DNA of 64,000 bases, taken from assembly GCA_934700345.1 (NCBI GenBank), contig CAKUXP010000016.1, positions 1-64,000 on the forward strand. The letters are read 5' to 3'. Positions 1-9,250 of this stretch are shown here, piece by piece. Source of the stretch: an uncultured Fibrobacter sp. Its GTDB lineage: Bacteria > Fibrobacterota > Fibrobacteria > Fibrobacterales > Fibrobacteraceae. Under the pieces are notes generated by a model. That model was given only the letters and a program-made list of their open reading frames with translations, did not search any database and was not told the DNA's origin. Position 1 is the first letter of the stretch, and the number at the start of each line of letters is the position of its first letter. Made by a program: the position numbers and the translations under genes.

Positions 1-12
1 AGGAACGATAAA

Positions 13-1083
13 ATGGGACAGAAAAAGTCCAAATTTACTTTCATTGATTTATTTGCCGGTATAGGAGGCTTTCATTTAGCAATGGAATCTGTTGGTGGGG
101 AATGTGTTTTTGCGAGTGAAATTGATAAATTCGCTCGACAGACCTATCAGAAAAATTTTGAACGAAAATCTCCTGAATTATTTCGATCGGGATTGTTTAA
201 CGAAGATATTAATAAAATCAAACCTAAGGATATTCCTGACTTTGATTGTTTATGTGCTGGATTTCCATGCCAACCATTTAGTTATGCAGGGCAAAAAAAA
301 GGATTTGAAGATAAGACAAGAGGAACTCTTTTTTTCAATATAAAAGAAATTTTGAAAGCGAAGAAACCCAGAATGTTTTTTCTTGAAAATGTTAAAGGAT
401 TGGTTTCTCATAAAGGAGGAAAAACGGTTAAAACAATTCTCGATGTATTAGAAAATGAGCTTGATTATAGAGTTTATACTAAAGTATTGTCTTCGCTTGA
501 TTTTGGCTTGCCTCAAAAAAGAGAACGCTGGTATTGTGTTGGTTTTAGAAAGGATCTAACAAAAAACTTTAGATTTCCTAAACCGACAGAAAAAAAATCT
601 ACGCTTAGGGATATAATTGATTTGGATAATGATGATCCGTCCTTAAAATTGACTCCGTTTGAAATGAATCGTATAAAATATCATTTTGAACATGCCAAAG
701 AGGAAATTCGCGTTAAACATGACAATTCCAAATATAAACCAACAACAAAGAAAGGAAAGTATGGGATCTACTCTTTTCAGAAGCCGGACGGTTCGCTGAG
801 GTTTCATGTTGGTGATGCGGCAAAAACTCAGATTCAAGAGGCTTTCTATTCATGTTTGGATACTTATGCATCTACAATTATTGCTAATAGAACGCCAAAA
901 TTATGGGACATCGGAAGAAAACTTTCTGTTAGGGAAGCTCTTCGCTTACAGGGATTTCCCGAAACGTTTAAAATGCCTGTTTCTGATATGCAGGCGTTTA
1001 AACAGCTGGGAAATTCTGTCAGTGTCCCTGTTTTAAAAGCTATAGCAGAGGAAATGGTTAAGGTTTTGGATGGAGAAAAATAA
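13..1083 (+). CDS. DNA (cytosine-5)-methyltransferase of an LlaJI-type R-M system
   Basis: Transfers a methyl group from SAM to C5 of cytosine, protecting host DNA from the nuclease encoded by the next two genes. The 356-residue protein has the C5-methyltransferase motifs in order: motif I FAGIGG (residues 14-19), motif IV PCQ with catalytic Cys86, motif VI ENV with Glu125, motif VIII QKRER, and motif X with QLGNSVSVPV near the C terminus. The ATG at 13 follows AGGA at 1-4, so the gene looks complete at its 5' end. Its stop codon directly abuts the ATG of the McrB-like gene. Codon use is AT-rich compared with purL downstream, which suggests horizontal acquisition. LlaJI itself has two methyltransferases; a second one could lie before the window. 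The recognition sequence cannot be read from the sequence. Confidence 0.95.
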   Translation: MGQKKSKFTFIDLFAGIGGFHLAMESVGGECVFASEIDKFARQTYQKNFERKSPELFRSGLFNEDINKIKPKDIPDFDCLCAGFPCQPFSYAGQKKGFEDKTRGTLFFNIKEILKAKKPRMFFLENVKGLVSHKGGKTVKTILDVLENELDYRVYTKVLSSLDFGLPQKRERWYCVGFRKDLTKNFRFPKPTEKKSTLRDIIDLDNDDPSLKLTPFEMNRIKYHFEHAKEEIRVKHDNSKYKPTTKKGKYGIYSFQKPDGSLRFHVGDAAKTQIQEAFYSCLDTYASTIIANRTPKLWDIGRKLSVREALRLQGFPETFKMPVSDMQAFKQLGNSVSVPVLKAIAEEMVKVLDGEK

Positions 1084-2934
1084 ATGAAGAAATTCTTTCA
1101 AGAAAAAACAATAGTTGACGCTCTTAGAAATTCAAAAATTGCGGATTCTTTTTTAGCTTGCTTATGTATTTGCAAAGTTTTACATTTTAACAGTCGGATA
1201 AACTATTCACGTTGGATGACTTTTGAAAAATCTGATTTGGTAAAAGAGCTGGTTTACTATTTTGACTTTGAAACGGGAAAATTAAAAGAAAATGATGGGG
1301 TAGGAAAAATCTCAATAGTTTTTGCAAAAAATTTTACTTCGGCTTTTGGTAAAATAAATCCTGTCTATTTAGCTGCTGTTTGTTTTAGAAAATATGGAAT
1401 ACCTGAATCTGTTAATTCTATACAGGATTTGATTGACTATATAAAAGCTGAGTTCTGCCTTACAGAAGATTTTTGCAAAGAAGTTTTTTTCTTAAATGAT
1501 GTTGTTTTGCCGGAATTTACACAAAGCTTTTCGAATGTTGATTTTGAAAACATGTTGAAAAAACAGAATGGAATTAATGAATATGGTTCTTTTGCGATTA
1601 GTTGTGGTCCAAAATCTGTGATAAAGAATTCTGCCGGAGCTTTGGGGGCTTCTTATTTTCAAACATTGTATTCAAAAATGTCTTCGAAAATTTGTTTGAT
1701 AACGGAATATCCAGAAGAATATAGCTTCCTTGAAGAAGATGATGAGAAAAGTATTGCCAAAAATTTTTCTCAAAAAAAGAAGTTTTTCCCATCCCAAGTT
1801 ATTTACTACGGAGTTCCCGGTACTGGAAAAAGCTTTCGGGTAGATGCGGAAATCAACGCTGCGATAAAAAAATACAATGATGAAAATCCTGATTCTCAAG
1901 TTTCATACGAAAAACAAGTAACCCGGGTGGTTTTTCATCCTGAGTATGGAAATACCGATTTCATTGGGCAAATTATGCCGAAAGTTCGTGAAGAAGGCGG
2001 TGTTGATTATGTATTTAAGGCGGGTCCGTTTTCGAAAATTTTACGAAAAGCGTACTTGAATCCATCGAAGCCTTATTTCCTTATCATCGAAGAAATTAAT
2101 CGCGGGAATGCCGCTGCTATTTTTGGGGATATTTTCCAATCGCTAGATCGCTTGAAAAATGAAGAAACTTCTGACGGAGAAACGATTCGTAACGAAGTTT
2201 ATAAATACAAGGCGGGTTGGAGTAAATACGGAATAACCAATGAAGAAATCAACGCTTATATCTTGAGGGGTGCGGAAAGTATCGAAAAAGATTCTGATGT
2301 AGATTACGACAGTACATCGGAAGATATGCCGAAGGCGGCTATTAGGATTCCCGCTAGGGGAATGCACTTTTCTGTCAATTCTGCAATCCGCCTTCCGCCC
2401 AATCTTTCCCTTTATGCGACGATGAATACAAGCGACCAGAACGTTTTCACGTTGGACAACGCATTCCAGCGTCGCTGGGAAATGAAACAGGTTTCCAATG
2501 ACTTGAAAAATGATGACGCCCATCTTGATGAAAAAAATCAATACAATCAACCTATCGGAAGTACCAATGTTAAATGGGGCGAATTCCGTGAAAGGATCAA
2601 TGAACTCGTTATGGAATCCGCCGAGGAAAACGGTCTTTCGAGCATGGAAGATAAACGACTTGGCGGATGGTTTATCATCCCAAAAAAGTTGCATGATTCC
2701 GAAGAGTGCAAGATAACAGACGAAGCCTTCGCAGAAAAGGTGCTTAAATATTTGTGGGACGATGCGTTCAAATTTGATCGACAAAAACATTTCGGTGATG
2801 TAAAAACTTTGGAAGCGCTTGCTAAAAATTTCAAAAAACACGGTTTTAGAATATTCAAGGATGATTCTATAGGCAGTCTTCAAAAAAATGTGGACTTTGA
2901 CAATGGTAACGAAATACAAGCGTCCGAATCTTAG
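1084..2934 (+). CDS. McrB-like AAA+ NTPase subunit of LlaJI-type restriction enzyme
   Basis: Motor subunit that would power DNA translocation for the nuclease partner. The roughly 240 N-terminal residues are unrecognised and probably bind DNA. An AAA+ domain follows with a Walker A GVPGTGKS (Lys249), a Walker B LIIEEIN (Glu336/Glu337) and the sensor and arginine region ATMNTSDQNVFTLDNAFQRR, all characteristic of McrB-family GTPases. It starts with no gap after the methyltransferase stop, and its 3' end overlaps the nuclease gene, so the three genes form one operon. In LlaJI the corresponding protein is R1. GTP rather than ATP use is expected from the McrB family but cannot be seen directly. 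Confidence 0.9.
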   Translation: MKKFFQEKTIVDALRNSKIADSFLACLCICKVLHFNSRINYSRWMTFEKSDLVKELVYYFDFETGKLKENDGVGKISIVFAKNFTSAFGKINPVYLAAVCFRKYGIPESVNSIQDLIDYIKAEFCLTEDFCKEVFFLNDVVLPEFTQSFSNVDFENMLKKQNGINEYGSFAISCGPKSVIKNSAGALGASYFQTLYSKMSSKICLITEYPEEYSFLEEDDEKSIAKNFSQKKKFFPSQVIYYGVPGTGKSFRVDAEINAAIKKYNDENPDSQVSYEKQVTRVVFHPEYGNTDFIGQIMPKVREEGGVDYVFKAGPFSKILRKAYLNPSKPYFLIIEEINRGNAAAIFGDIFQSLDRLKNEETSDGETIRNEVYKYKAGWSKYGITNEEINAYILRGAESIEKDSDVDYDSTSEDMPKAAIRIPARGMHFSVNSAIRLPPNLSLYATMNTSDQNVFTLDNAFQRRWEMKQVSNDLKNDDAHLDEKNQYNQPIGSTNVKWGEFRERINELVMESAEENGLSSMEDKRLGGWFIIPKKLHDSEECKITDEAFAEKVLKYLWDDAFKFDRQKHFGDVKTLEALAKNFKKHGFRIFKDDSIGSLQKNVDFDNGNEIQASES

Positions 2935-4201
2935 TGAAATTTGCGTTTATGGCGGCAAGCAAGAGGATGAATTTGTCGGAATTCGTTATAACGATGGAAA
3001 ATTAAATGTCTATTTTCCTTATGGTTATTCCAAACCGGCTGATGAAGAAAAGGAATATCGCAAGGATGTTTTGAACCTTGTTTCTGTACTTTCCGCATTT
3101 TCCAAGGAAAGTAAAAGCGTTGACGGCAATCGACAATGGAATGAAGATGCCGTTCAATTTCCTTTTCACGCCTATATCCATATTTTCAGCTATTTTTTGA
3201 ACTTTGGCTATTATACCGAAAATGAATCTATTTACAAAAGAGCGTCAAGCGGAAAAATAAATTGGTCGAGAACCATCAAGCAAATTCGTCCCCGGATTAC
3301 AGGTGAATTTCCGAATGAATCGTCGGTTTATCTTGATTTTATTACGAAGAAAACGAATAACAATGAAAATGAATTGATTACGCAAATTCACAAATATTGT
3401 GTCTATGAAAGCTATGAAAAAATCGGTTGCCTGTTTGGATATGTCCGACCAGAGAAACCTACGATAGCTTTCAATAAAAATCTCTTCCTGTCCGTATTGC
3501 GCTCAAAAATTTCAAAAACTTTCAATGAAAAGAAAATGATGCTTTTCCGAAATATGATCGATATGGTCTGCTATCTGGGAAAAAGAAACGATAATCGAAA
3601 GGCGTTTTTCGGTACGACAGATTTTGAATACGTTTGGGAAGGCTTGATCGATTCCGTTTTTGGAATTGATCCAAACGAAAAAAAGAAATATTATCCACAT
3701 TGCTCTTGGAAAATTTACGGAAAAGAAAATAAAGTTGAGGTTCGTGATGAAAAGCGAACTGCTTTGCGACCGGATACGATCATGCTTTTGAATGATGACA
3801 TCTTTATTCTCGATGCGAAGTATTATCGATATGGCGAAGCGGAAATGGGAAAAAATTTTTTGCGAAATCCTAAAACGCTTCCCGGGACAGGTTCTATCGT
3901 GAAGCAGATTGCCTATGCGGAATTTATCGAAGCTAGGCAAAAGGGACAATCGGGAAAATATCCGAAAGGAAAAATTTTTAATGCGTTTATCATGCCGTAT
4001 GCTTCTTGTAAAAATGATTTAGAAAATTATGCGCTGGAAAATATCGGCTATGCCTCTTGCGATTGGTGCGATACCGGAGAGGAAAAATTATACAACAAAA
4101 TTTACGGCATCCTTTTGGATGTCCGCGCCTTGATGCATCGTCACCCGATGAAGTCTGGTTCGGATATCGCAGAGTTGGCGAATGTAATTTGCAATTCTTG
4201 A
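2888..4201 (+). CDS. LlaJI-like / McrC-like restriction endonuclease subunit
   Basis: Nuclease subunit that works with the upstream McrB-like motor. A PD-(D/E)xK signature is visible: RPD (Asp296), a short beta-hairpin, then LDAKYY (Asp309, Lys311), followed by a charged helix; this pattern matches the LlaJI R2 / McrC-like family. The rest of the 437 residues is not diagnostic. Two ATGs are possible, at 2888 and 2903; neither has a strong ribosome binding site, and translation is probably coupled to the overlapping upstream gene. The gene is AT-rich like its partners. The family assignment rests on motif plus context; the target sequence is unknown. Confidence 0.82.
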   Translation: MWTLTMVTKYKRPNLSEICVYGGKQEDEFVGIRYNDGKLNVYFPYGYSKPADEEKEYRKDVLNLVSVLSAFSKESKSVDGNRQWNEDAVQFPFHAYIHIFSYFLNFGYYTENESIYKRASSGKINWSRTIKQIRPRITGEFPNESSVYLDFITKKTNNNENELITQIHKYCVYESYEKIGCLFGYVRPEKPTIAFNKNLFLSVLRSKISKTFNEKKMMLFRNMIDMVCYLGKRNDNRKAFFGTTDFEYVWEGLIDSVFGIDPNEKKKYYPHCSWKIYGKENKVEVRDEKRTALRPDTIMLLNDDIFILDAKYYRYGEAEMGKNFLRNPKTLPGTGSIVKQIAYAEFIEARQKGQSGKYPKGKIFNAFIMPYASCKNDLENYALENIGYASCDWCDTGEEKLYNKIYGILLDVRALMHRHPMKSGSDIAELANVICNS

Positions 4202-4317
4202 GATGATGAAAATTTGTGCAACATAGCCTTTTGTGGATTTTTTTATCCTCTAAAAGTTCCCCAAACCTTTGAAAAGCTATTTTTGGGAAAAGTTTCAAAA
4301 TTTTCAAGGTAGCCTTT

Positions 4318-7300
4318 ATGATGATTCTTCGCGGTTCTCCTGCACTTTCCTCCTTCCGGGAGCAGAAGCTCCTTGCCGATTTCAAGGCGGCGTCCCTTCC
4401 GGTAAAGGACATCTATGCGGAATATGTCCACGTTGTCGATTTGGAATCCGAACTTTCGCCAGAGAAAAAAGGCACGCTCGAAAAGCTCCTGACCTACGGA
4501 CCTTTGCGCGAATCGCGGGAACCCGAGGGAACGCTTTTTGTCGTGGCTCCGCGTCCGGGAACTATCAGTCCGTGGAGTTCCAAGGCGACGGATATCGCCC
4601 ACATTTGCGGGCTTTCCGAGGTGAAGCGGATCGAACGCGCGGTCGCCTACTATATCGATTTTAACGGAGCCGTTACGGAAGCGGTTTCGAAAGAAGTCAA
4701 GGCGAAAATTCACGACCGGATGACGGAAAAGGTTTTCCCGGCGCTCCATCTGCTCGATGTGCTCTTTATGCACGATGCGCCCAAAAAGCTCGTGGAAGTC
4801 CCCATTATGACCGAAGGTCGAAACGCCCTGGTCCGCGCGGACAAGGAAATGGGACTTGCGCTTTCTCCGGCGGAAATCGACTACCTGGTCGAGAGCTTTA
4901 CCGCGCTCAAGCGGAACCCGACCGACGTGGAACTTTACATGTTCGCGGAGATGAATTCCGAGCATTGCCGGCACAAGGTCTTCGGGGCGGAATGGACGAT
5001 CGACGGCGAAAAGAAGGACCTGTCGCTCTTCCAGATGATCAAGAACACGTACAAGCTCCATTCGACGAATATCCTTTCGGCGTACAAGGATAATGCTGCG
5101 GTGATGAACGGGGTGAAGAAGGCGGGGCGTTATTATGCGGACCCGACGACGAACAAGTATGGTTGGCACGAAGAGGCGATTCCCATCTTGATGAAAGTGG
5201 AGACTCACAACCATCCGACGGCGATTTCCCCGTTCCCGGGAGCCGCGACAGGAAGCGGCGGCGAAATCCGCGACGAAGGTGCGACGGGCCGCGGATCGAA
5301 GCCGAAGGCGGGGCTTACCGGCTACAGTGTTTCGAACCTGAAAATTCCGGGTTACGAGCAGCCGTGGGAAAAGGATTTTGGAAATCCTTCGCGCCTCGCG
5401 TCCCCGCTCGACATCATGATCGAAGGCCCGCTCGGCGGCGCCGCGTTCAACAACGAATTTGGACGTCCGAACATTCTCGGCTACTTCCGCACGTTCGAGG
5501 AAGAAGTCCCGTCGTCAAAGGGCAGGGAAGTTCGCGGATACCACAAGCCGATTATGCTCGCCGGCGGTCTCGGAAACATCAAGGAAGAGTTTATCGCAAA
5601 GGGGCACATCAATCCGGGCGATGCGCTGATTGCGCTCGGCGGACCTGCGATGCTCATCGGGCTCGGTGGCGGTGCGGCGAGTTCCGTTACGAGCGGTAGC
5701 GGTAACGAGGATCTGGATTTCGCGAGCGTCCAGCGGGGAAACCCCGAAATGCAGCGCCGCTGCCAGGAAGTGATCGACCGCTGCTGGGCGCTTGAAAAGG
5801 ACAATCCGATTTCGTTCATCCACGATGTGGGCGCCGGCGGACTTTCGAACGCCTTCCCGGAACTGGTGAGCGACGGCGGACTCGGCGGAACGTTTGAACT
5901 CCGGAAAGTCCCGAACGACGAACCGGACATGAGTCCGTATGAAATCTGGAGCAACGAGTCGCAGGAACGTTACGTGATAGCGGTCCCGCAGGAAAGGATG
6001 AAGGTCTTTGACGAAATTTGCAAGCGCGAACGTTGTCCGTATGCGGTCGTGGGAACGGCTGTCAAGGAACGGGAACTGAAGCTGACCGATTCGCACTTCG
6101 GAAATACGCCGGTGGATATGCCGCTCGATGTTCTTCTCGGAAAGCCTCCCCGGATGGTTCGGAATAACCGATCCGAGAAACGTCCGCTCGCTCCGATTTC
6201 GACTTTGAATTCCCGGACGATTGCGGAAATCGCTAAGCGCGTCCTCGCAAGTCCGAGTGTTGCCGACAAGACGTTCCTGATTACGATTGGCGACCGTTCG
6301 GTGACCGGCATGATTGCCCGCGACCAGATGGTCGGTCCGTGGCAGGTTCCTGTTGCCGATGTCGCCGTGACGACTGCGACGCTTGATAGCTACGAAGGCG
6401 AAGCGATGAGTATCGGCGAGCGAGCTCCTGTTGCGCTGATTTCTCCGGCGGCGAGTGCCCGGATGGCTGTCGCCGAGGCTCTCACGAATATGGCTGCCGC
6501 CCGTATCGACGATATGGGACGGGTTAATTTGTCTGCAAACTGGATGGCTTCGCCCAACTACGAAGGCGACGGTGCGGACCTTTATGAGGCGGTACAGTCT
6601 ATCGGGATGGAACTCTGTCCGGAACTCGGAATTACGATTCCGGTCGGAAAGGATTCGATGAGCATGAGCACCGTCTGGGAAGACGAAAAGGGAAAGCACA
6701 ACGTGACCGCGCCTATCTCGGTTGTCATCAGCGCGTTTGCCCCTGTTTCCGATGCTCGGGGGACGCTCACCCCGATGCTCCAGCGGAAAAATTCCCGCTT
6801 GCTTCTCATCGACCTTTCCCGCGGAAAGAACCGCATGGGCGCATCGATCGCGGCCCAGGTCTTCTGCGAACTCGGAAATTCCGTTCCGGATGTCGATAGC
6901 GCCAAGGAACTCCGTGCGTTCTTTGAAACGATCCAGAAGCTTAATCGCGAAGGGAAGATTCTTGCTTACCACGACAAGTCGGATGGCGGTCTTTTCGTGA
7001 CGGCTCTGGAAATGGCATTTGCGGGCCATGTCGGTGTCTCCTTGGATGTTTCCGATCTTCCGGGAACCGATATCGAAAAGCTCTTCAACGAGGAACTCGG
7101 CGCGGTAATCCAGGTCGCGGACGAAAATGTCCAGGCGGTGAAGGAAGCCTTTGCCGCGGCAGGCTTGGATGGTACCGTAAGCGATATCGGAACGCTTAAC
7201 GATTCGTACAAGTTCATCGTCGGCGACTATGCGGAAGGCCTTTCGGAACTGCGCGCCATTTGGAGCGATACGACCCGTCGCATAGCAAAGCTCCGCGACA

Positions 7301-8190
7301 ATCCCGAATGCGCAGAAAGCGAATACCGGCTGAAGCTCGAACAGGACGATCCGGGAATTTCTCCGAAGCTCACGTTCGATATTCGCGTGAAAAAGGATTA
7401 TGCGAGCCGTCCGAAAATGGCGGTTCTCCGCGAGCAGGGAATCAACGGCGAAGTCGAAATGGCTGCGGCCTTTGACCGTGCCGGCTTTGAATCTATCGAC
7501 GTCCACATGACCGATATCCTTTCCGGGAAAGTTTCCCTGCGGGAATTCCGGGGGCTTGTCGCCTGTGGCGGATTCAGCTACGGCGACGTTCTCGGCGCAG
7601 GCGAAGGCTGGGCGAAGAGCATCCTCTTTAATGAAAAGGCCAGAAAGGAATTTGAAGCGTTCTTCCATCGCGAGGATACGTTCACGCTCGGCGTCTGCAA
7701 CGGTTGCCAAATGGTTTCGAATCTGAAAGATTTGATTCCGGGAACGGAACATTGGCCGCGTTTCGTGCAGAATACTTCGGAACGCTTTGAAGCGCGCTTC
7801 GTGAGTCTCAAGGTCGAAGAAACGCCCGCTGTTCTGCTCAAGGGAATGGCCGGTTCCGTGATCCCGATTGCCGTGGCGCATGGAGAGGGACGTGCGGAAT
7901 TTGCAAGCCGGGAAGCTGCCGAAGCCTGCCTGAAAACGGGACTTGTAAGCCTCCGTTATGTCGATGGCAAGCACGCTTACACCGAACGTTATCCGTTGAA
8001 CCCGAACGGTTCGCCTTTTGGAATCACGGGCCTCACGAGCAAGGACGGCCGTGCGCTCATCATGATGCCGCACCCCGAACGCGTATTCCGCACCGTGCAA
8101 TACAGCTGGCATCCGGCGGACTGGGGCGAAGACGGTCCGTGGATGAAGCTTTTCCGCAACGCTCGCGAGTTTGTGGGCGACAACGGCTAA
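4318..8190 (+). CDS. purL: Phosphoribosylformylglycinamidine synthase (FGAM synthase), large single-chain form
   Basis: Fourth step of de novo purine synthesis: FGAR + glutamine + ATP gives FGAM. At 1290 residues it matches the single-chain gammaproteobacterial/eukaryotic type, not the split PurL/PurQ/PurS form. The order is an N-terminal PurS-like domain, a central FGAM synthetase half with METHNHPTAISPFPGAATG and paired ATP-binding regions, and a C-terminal class I glutaminase with nucleophile Cys1127 (GVCNGCQ) and His1252/Glu1254 (PHPER). All catalytic residues are present. Base composition jumps from AT-rich to GC-rich at this gene, marking the boundary of the R-M island. A clear terminator follows, so it appears monocistronic. 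Confidence 0.98.
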   Translation: MMILRGSPALSSFREQKLLADFKAASLPVKDIYAEYVHVVDLESELSPEKKGTLEKLLTYGPLRESREPEGTLFVVAPRPGTISPWSSKATDIAHICGLSEVKRIERAVAYYIDFNGAVTEAVSKEVKAKIHDRMTEKVFPALHLLDVLFMHDAPKKLVEVPIMTEGRNALVRADKEMGLALSPAEIDYLVESFTALKRNPTDVELYMFAEMNSEHCRHKVFGAEWTIDGEKKDLSLFQMIKNTYKLHSTNILSAYKDNAAVMNGVKKAGRYYADPTTNKYGWHEEAIPILMKVETHNHPTAISPFPGAATGSGGEIRDEGATGRGSKPKAGLTGYSVSNLKIPGYEQPWEKDFGNPSRLASPLDIMIEGPLGGAAFNNEFGRPNILGYFRTFEEEVPSSKGREVRGYHKPIMLAGGLGNIKEEFIAKGHINPGDALIALGGPAMLIGLGGGAASSVTSGSGNEDLDFASVQRGNPEMQRRCQEVIDRCWALEKDNPISFIHDVGAGGLSNAFPELVSDGGLGGTFELRKVPNDEPDMSPYEIWSNESQERYVIAVPQERMKVFDEICKRERCPYAVVGTAVKERELKLTDSHFGNTPVDMPLDVLLGKPPRMVRNNRSEKRPLAPISTLNSRTIAEIAKRVLASPSVADKTFLITIGDRSVTGMIARDQMVGPWQVPVADVAVTTATLDSYEGEAMSIGERAPVALISPAASARMAVAEALTNMAAARIDDMGRVNLSANWMASPNYEGDGADLYEAVQSIGMELCPELGITIPVGKDSMSMSTVWEDEKGKHNVTAPISVVISAFAPVSDARGTLTPMLQRKNSRLLLIDLSRGKNRMGASIAAQVFCELGNSVPDVDSAKELRAFFETIQKLNREGKILAYHDKSDGGLFVTALEMAFAGHVGVSLDVSDLPGTDIEKLFNEELGAVIQVADENVQAVKEAFAAAGLDGTVSDIGTLNDSYKFIVGDYAEGLSELRAIWSDTTRRIAKLRDNPECAESEYRLKLEQDDPGISPKLTFDIRVKKDYASRPKMAVLREQGINGEVEMAAAFDRAGFESIDVHMTDILSGKVSLREFRGLVACGGFSYGDVLGAGEGWAKSILFNEKARKEFEAFFHREDTFTLGVCNGCQMVSNLKDLIPGTEHWPRFVQNTSERFEARFVSLKVEETPAVLLKGMAGSVIPIAVAHGEGRAEFASREAAEACLKTGLVSLRYVDGKHAYTERYPLNPNGSPFGITGLTSKDGRALIMMPHPERVFRTVQYSWHPADWGEDGPWMKLFRNAREFVGDNG

Positions 8191-8213
8191 TTCAAACCAA
8201 AAGTTTATAAATA

Positions 8214-8245
8214 AACGTCTCGGTTTATGCGCCGGGACGTTTTTT
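8214..8245 (+). terminator. Intrinsic terminator of purL
   Basis: A 10-bp stem (8214-8223 with 8232-8241, one G-U pair) closes an 8-nt loop and is followed directly by a run of T. It lies 24 bases after the purL stop codon. Confidence 0.85.
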
Positions 8246-8318
8246 GTGCGAAATTCGAAATGGGAAACCAAATTTTTTGGCTTAGATTTTTTCTTCGGAA
8301 CAATATGTAGAAACACGC

Positions 8319-8672
8319 TGACCCTTTCCGAGACCCGTTTGGTTTTGGAAGGTGTTACTATCGACCAAAAACCTTTGAACGACTCAAAAAATCACATTCA
8401 TCCGTTGCGGCGCATTGCGAAATTCCATCTGGATTTCGAAGGCGTTCATCCTTTTATCGATGGCAACGGGCGCACGGGCCCACCTGTTGCTGAATTTTGC
8501 GCTGATGCGGGCCGGCTATTTTCCCATCGATATTAAGTTTACGGACCGCCGACGCTATTACGCAACGTTTGAGGCTTATTACGCCCAAGGAGAGATTTCT
8601 CCTATGGTAGAATCGGTGACCGGCTATGAAGATGAAGCCCTTGAAGAACGCCTTGCTATTTTGACGATGTGA
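8319..8672 (+). pseudogene. Fic/DOC-family AMPylase remnant, frameshifted and truncated
   Basis: Fic domain proteins transfer AMP to target hydroxyls. The remnant reads LTLSETRLVLEGVTIDQKPL, then jumps to HPLRRIAKFHLDFEGVHPFIDGNGRTG, which includes the Fic core HPFxxGNGR. Next comes a frame change near 8480, and the sequence resumes in another frame as LLLNFALMRAGYFPI and continues to a stop at 8670-8672. The segment expected between the two N-terminal pieces is missing, and no start codon with a ribosome binding site is seen. One internal deletion and one frameshift make a functional product unlikely. A sequencing error could explain the frameshift but not the missing interior. Confidence 0.8.
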
Positions 8673-8701
8673 TGCTTGATTTCGCTGACCGTAATATTCT
8701 C

Positions 8702-8711
8702 GGGGGGGGGG
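8702..8711. repeat. G10 homopolymer tract
   Basis: Ten consecutive G residues in the 149-bp gap between the Fic remnant and the polysaccharide operon, about 95 bp before the operon's putative -10 box. Such tracts slip during replication. There is no intact reading frame across it here. Confidence 0.8.
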
Positions 8712-8805
8712 ATTTTCTGAAGGAAATCGCTTCGATGCGATTGAAGTGTCCGCGCTTTATTTTACACGGGCGAATGCACCGTTTTTTTTAATTCATCCTA
8801 AATTT

Positions 8806-8813
8806 TATATTTT
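8806..8813 (+). promoter_or_regulatory. Putative -7/-10 box of the polysaccharide operon
   Basis: TATATTTT in an AT-rich stretch ending 8 nt before the ATG of the first operon gene; an overlapping TATTTTAT at 8808-8815 ends 6 nt before it. There is no Shine-Dalgarno sequence, so a leaderless or near-leaderless mRNA is possible. Confidence 0.45.
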
Positions 8814-8821
8814 ATCTCCGT

Positions 8822-9250
8822 ATGCCCGATTTTTCGCAAACGCCGCAAATGATATCGCTACCGAAGATCCTCGACGACCGGGGAAACCTGAGCTTTATCG
8901 AGTCGGAGCGTCACGTTCCGTTCAAGATTTGCCGGTGCTATTGGATTTACGATGTTCCGGGCGGGGAAATCCGTGGCAGTCACGCGTTCCGAAAACAGGA
9001 AGAATTGATTGTTGCGCTTTCGGGCAGTTTCGATGTCTTGTTGCACAATGGGACGCACGAAGTACGCTATTCGCTTCGGCGTTCCTATGCGGGTCTGTAT
9101 GTGCCGCCTCTGCAATTTCGTACGCTGGACAATTTTTCGACGAATTCCGTCGCGCTTGTTCTCAGTTCTACGGCTTACAATCCGGCTGATTACATTTGGG
9201 ACTTTGATGATTTCCGAGAAAGCGTCCGGGAGGTCGCAGCGTGCAGATGA
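8822..9250 (+). CDS. FdtA/WxcM-like sugar 3,4-ketoisomerase, atypical copy
   Basis: A 142-residue single-domain cupin of the FdtA/QdtA family, which isomerises dTDP-4-keto-6-deoxyglucose to the 3-keto sugar. Family features are VPGG, SGSFDVLL, YVPPLQF and a C-terminal YNPADYIWDFDDF. The usual RGGHAH motif reads RGSHAF here, so the second His of the pair is replaced by Phe. It is the first gene of the operon and overlaps the next, more canonical copy by ATGA at 9247. It may have a different substrate, be a partner subunit, or be catalytically weak. The family call is firm; activity is uncertain. Confidence 0.8.
   Translation: MPDFSQTPQMISLPKILDDRGNLSFIESERHVPFKICRCYWIYDVPGGEIRGSHAFRKQEELIVALSGSFDVLLHNGTHEVRYSLRRSYAGLYVPPLQFRTLDNFSTNSVALVLSSTAYNPADYIWDFDDFRESVREVAACR

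Noticed and set aside
4202..4317. Possible riboswitch or terminator between the R-M genes and purL
   Set aside because: The weak complementarities do not form a convincing stem with a T-run and no purine-aptamer core could be recognised.
5515..8316. A 933-codon open frame on the minus strand across purL
   Set aside because: It is fully antisense to a gene with intact catalytic motifs, rich in Arg and His as expected for a shadow frame of GC-rich coding DNA, and has no homology I recognise.
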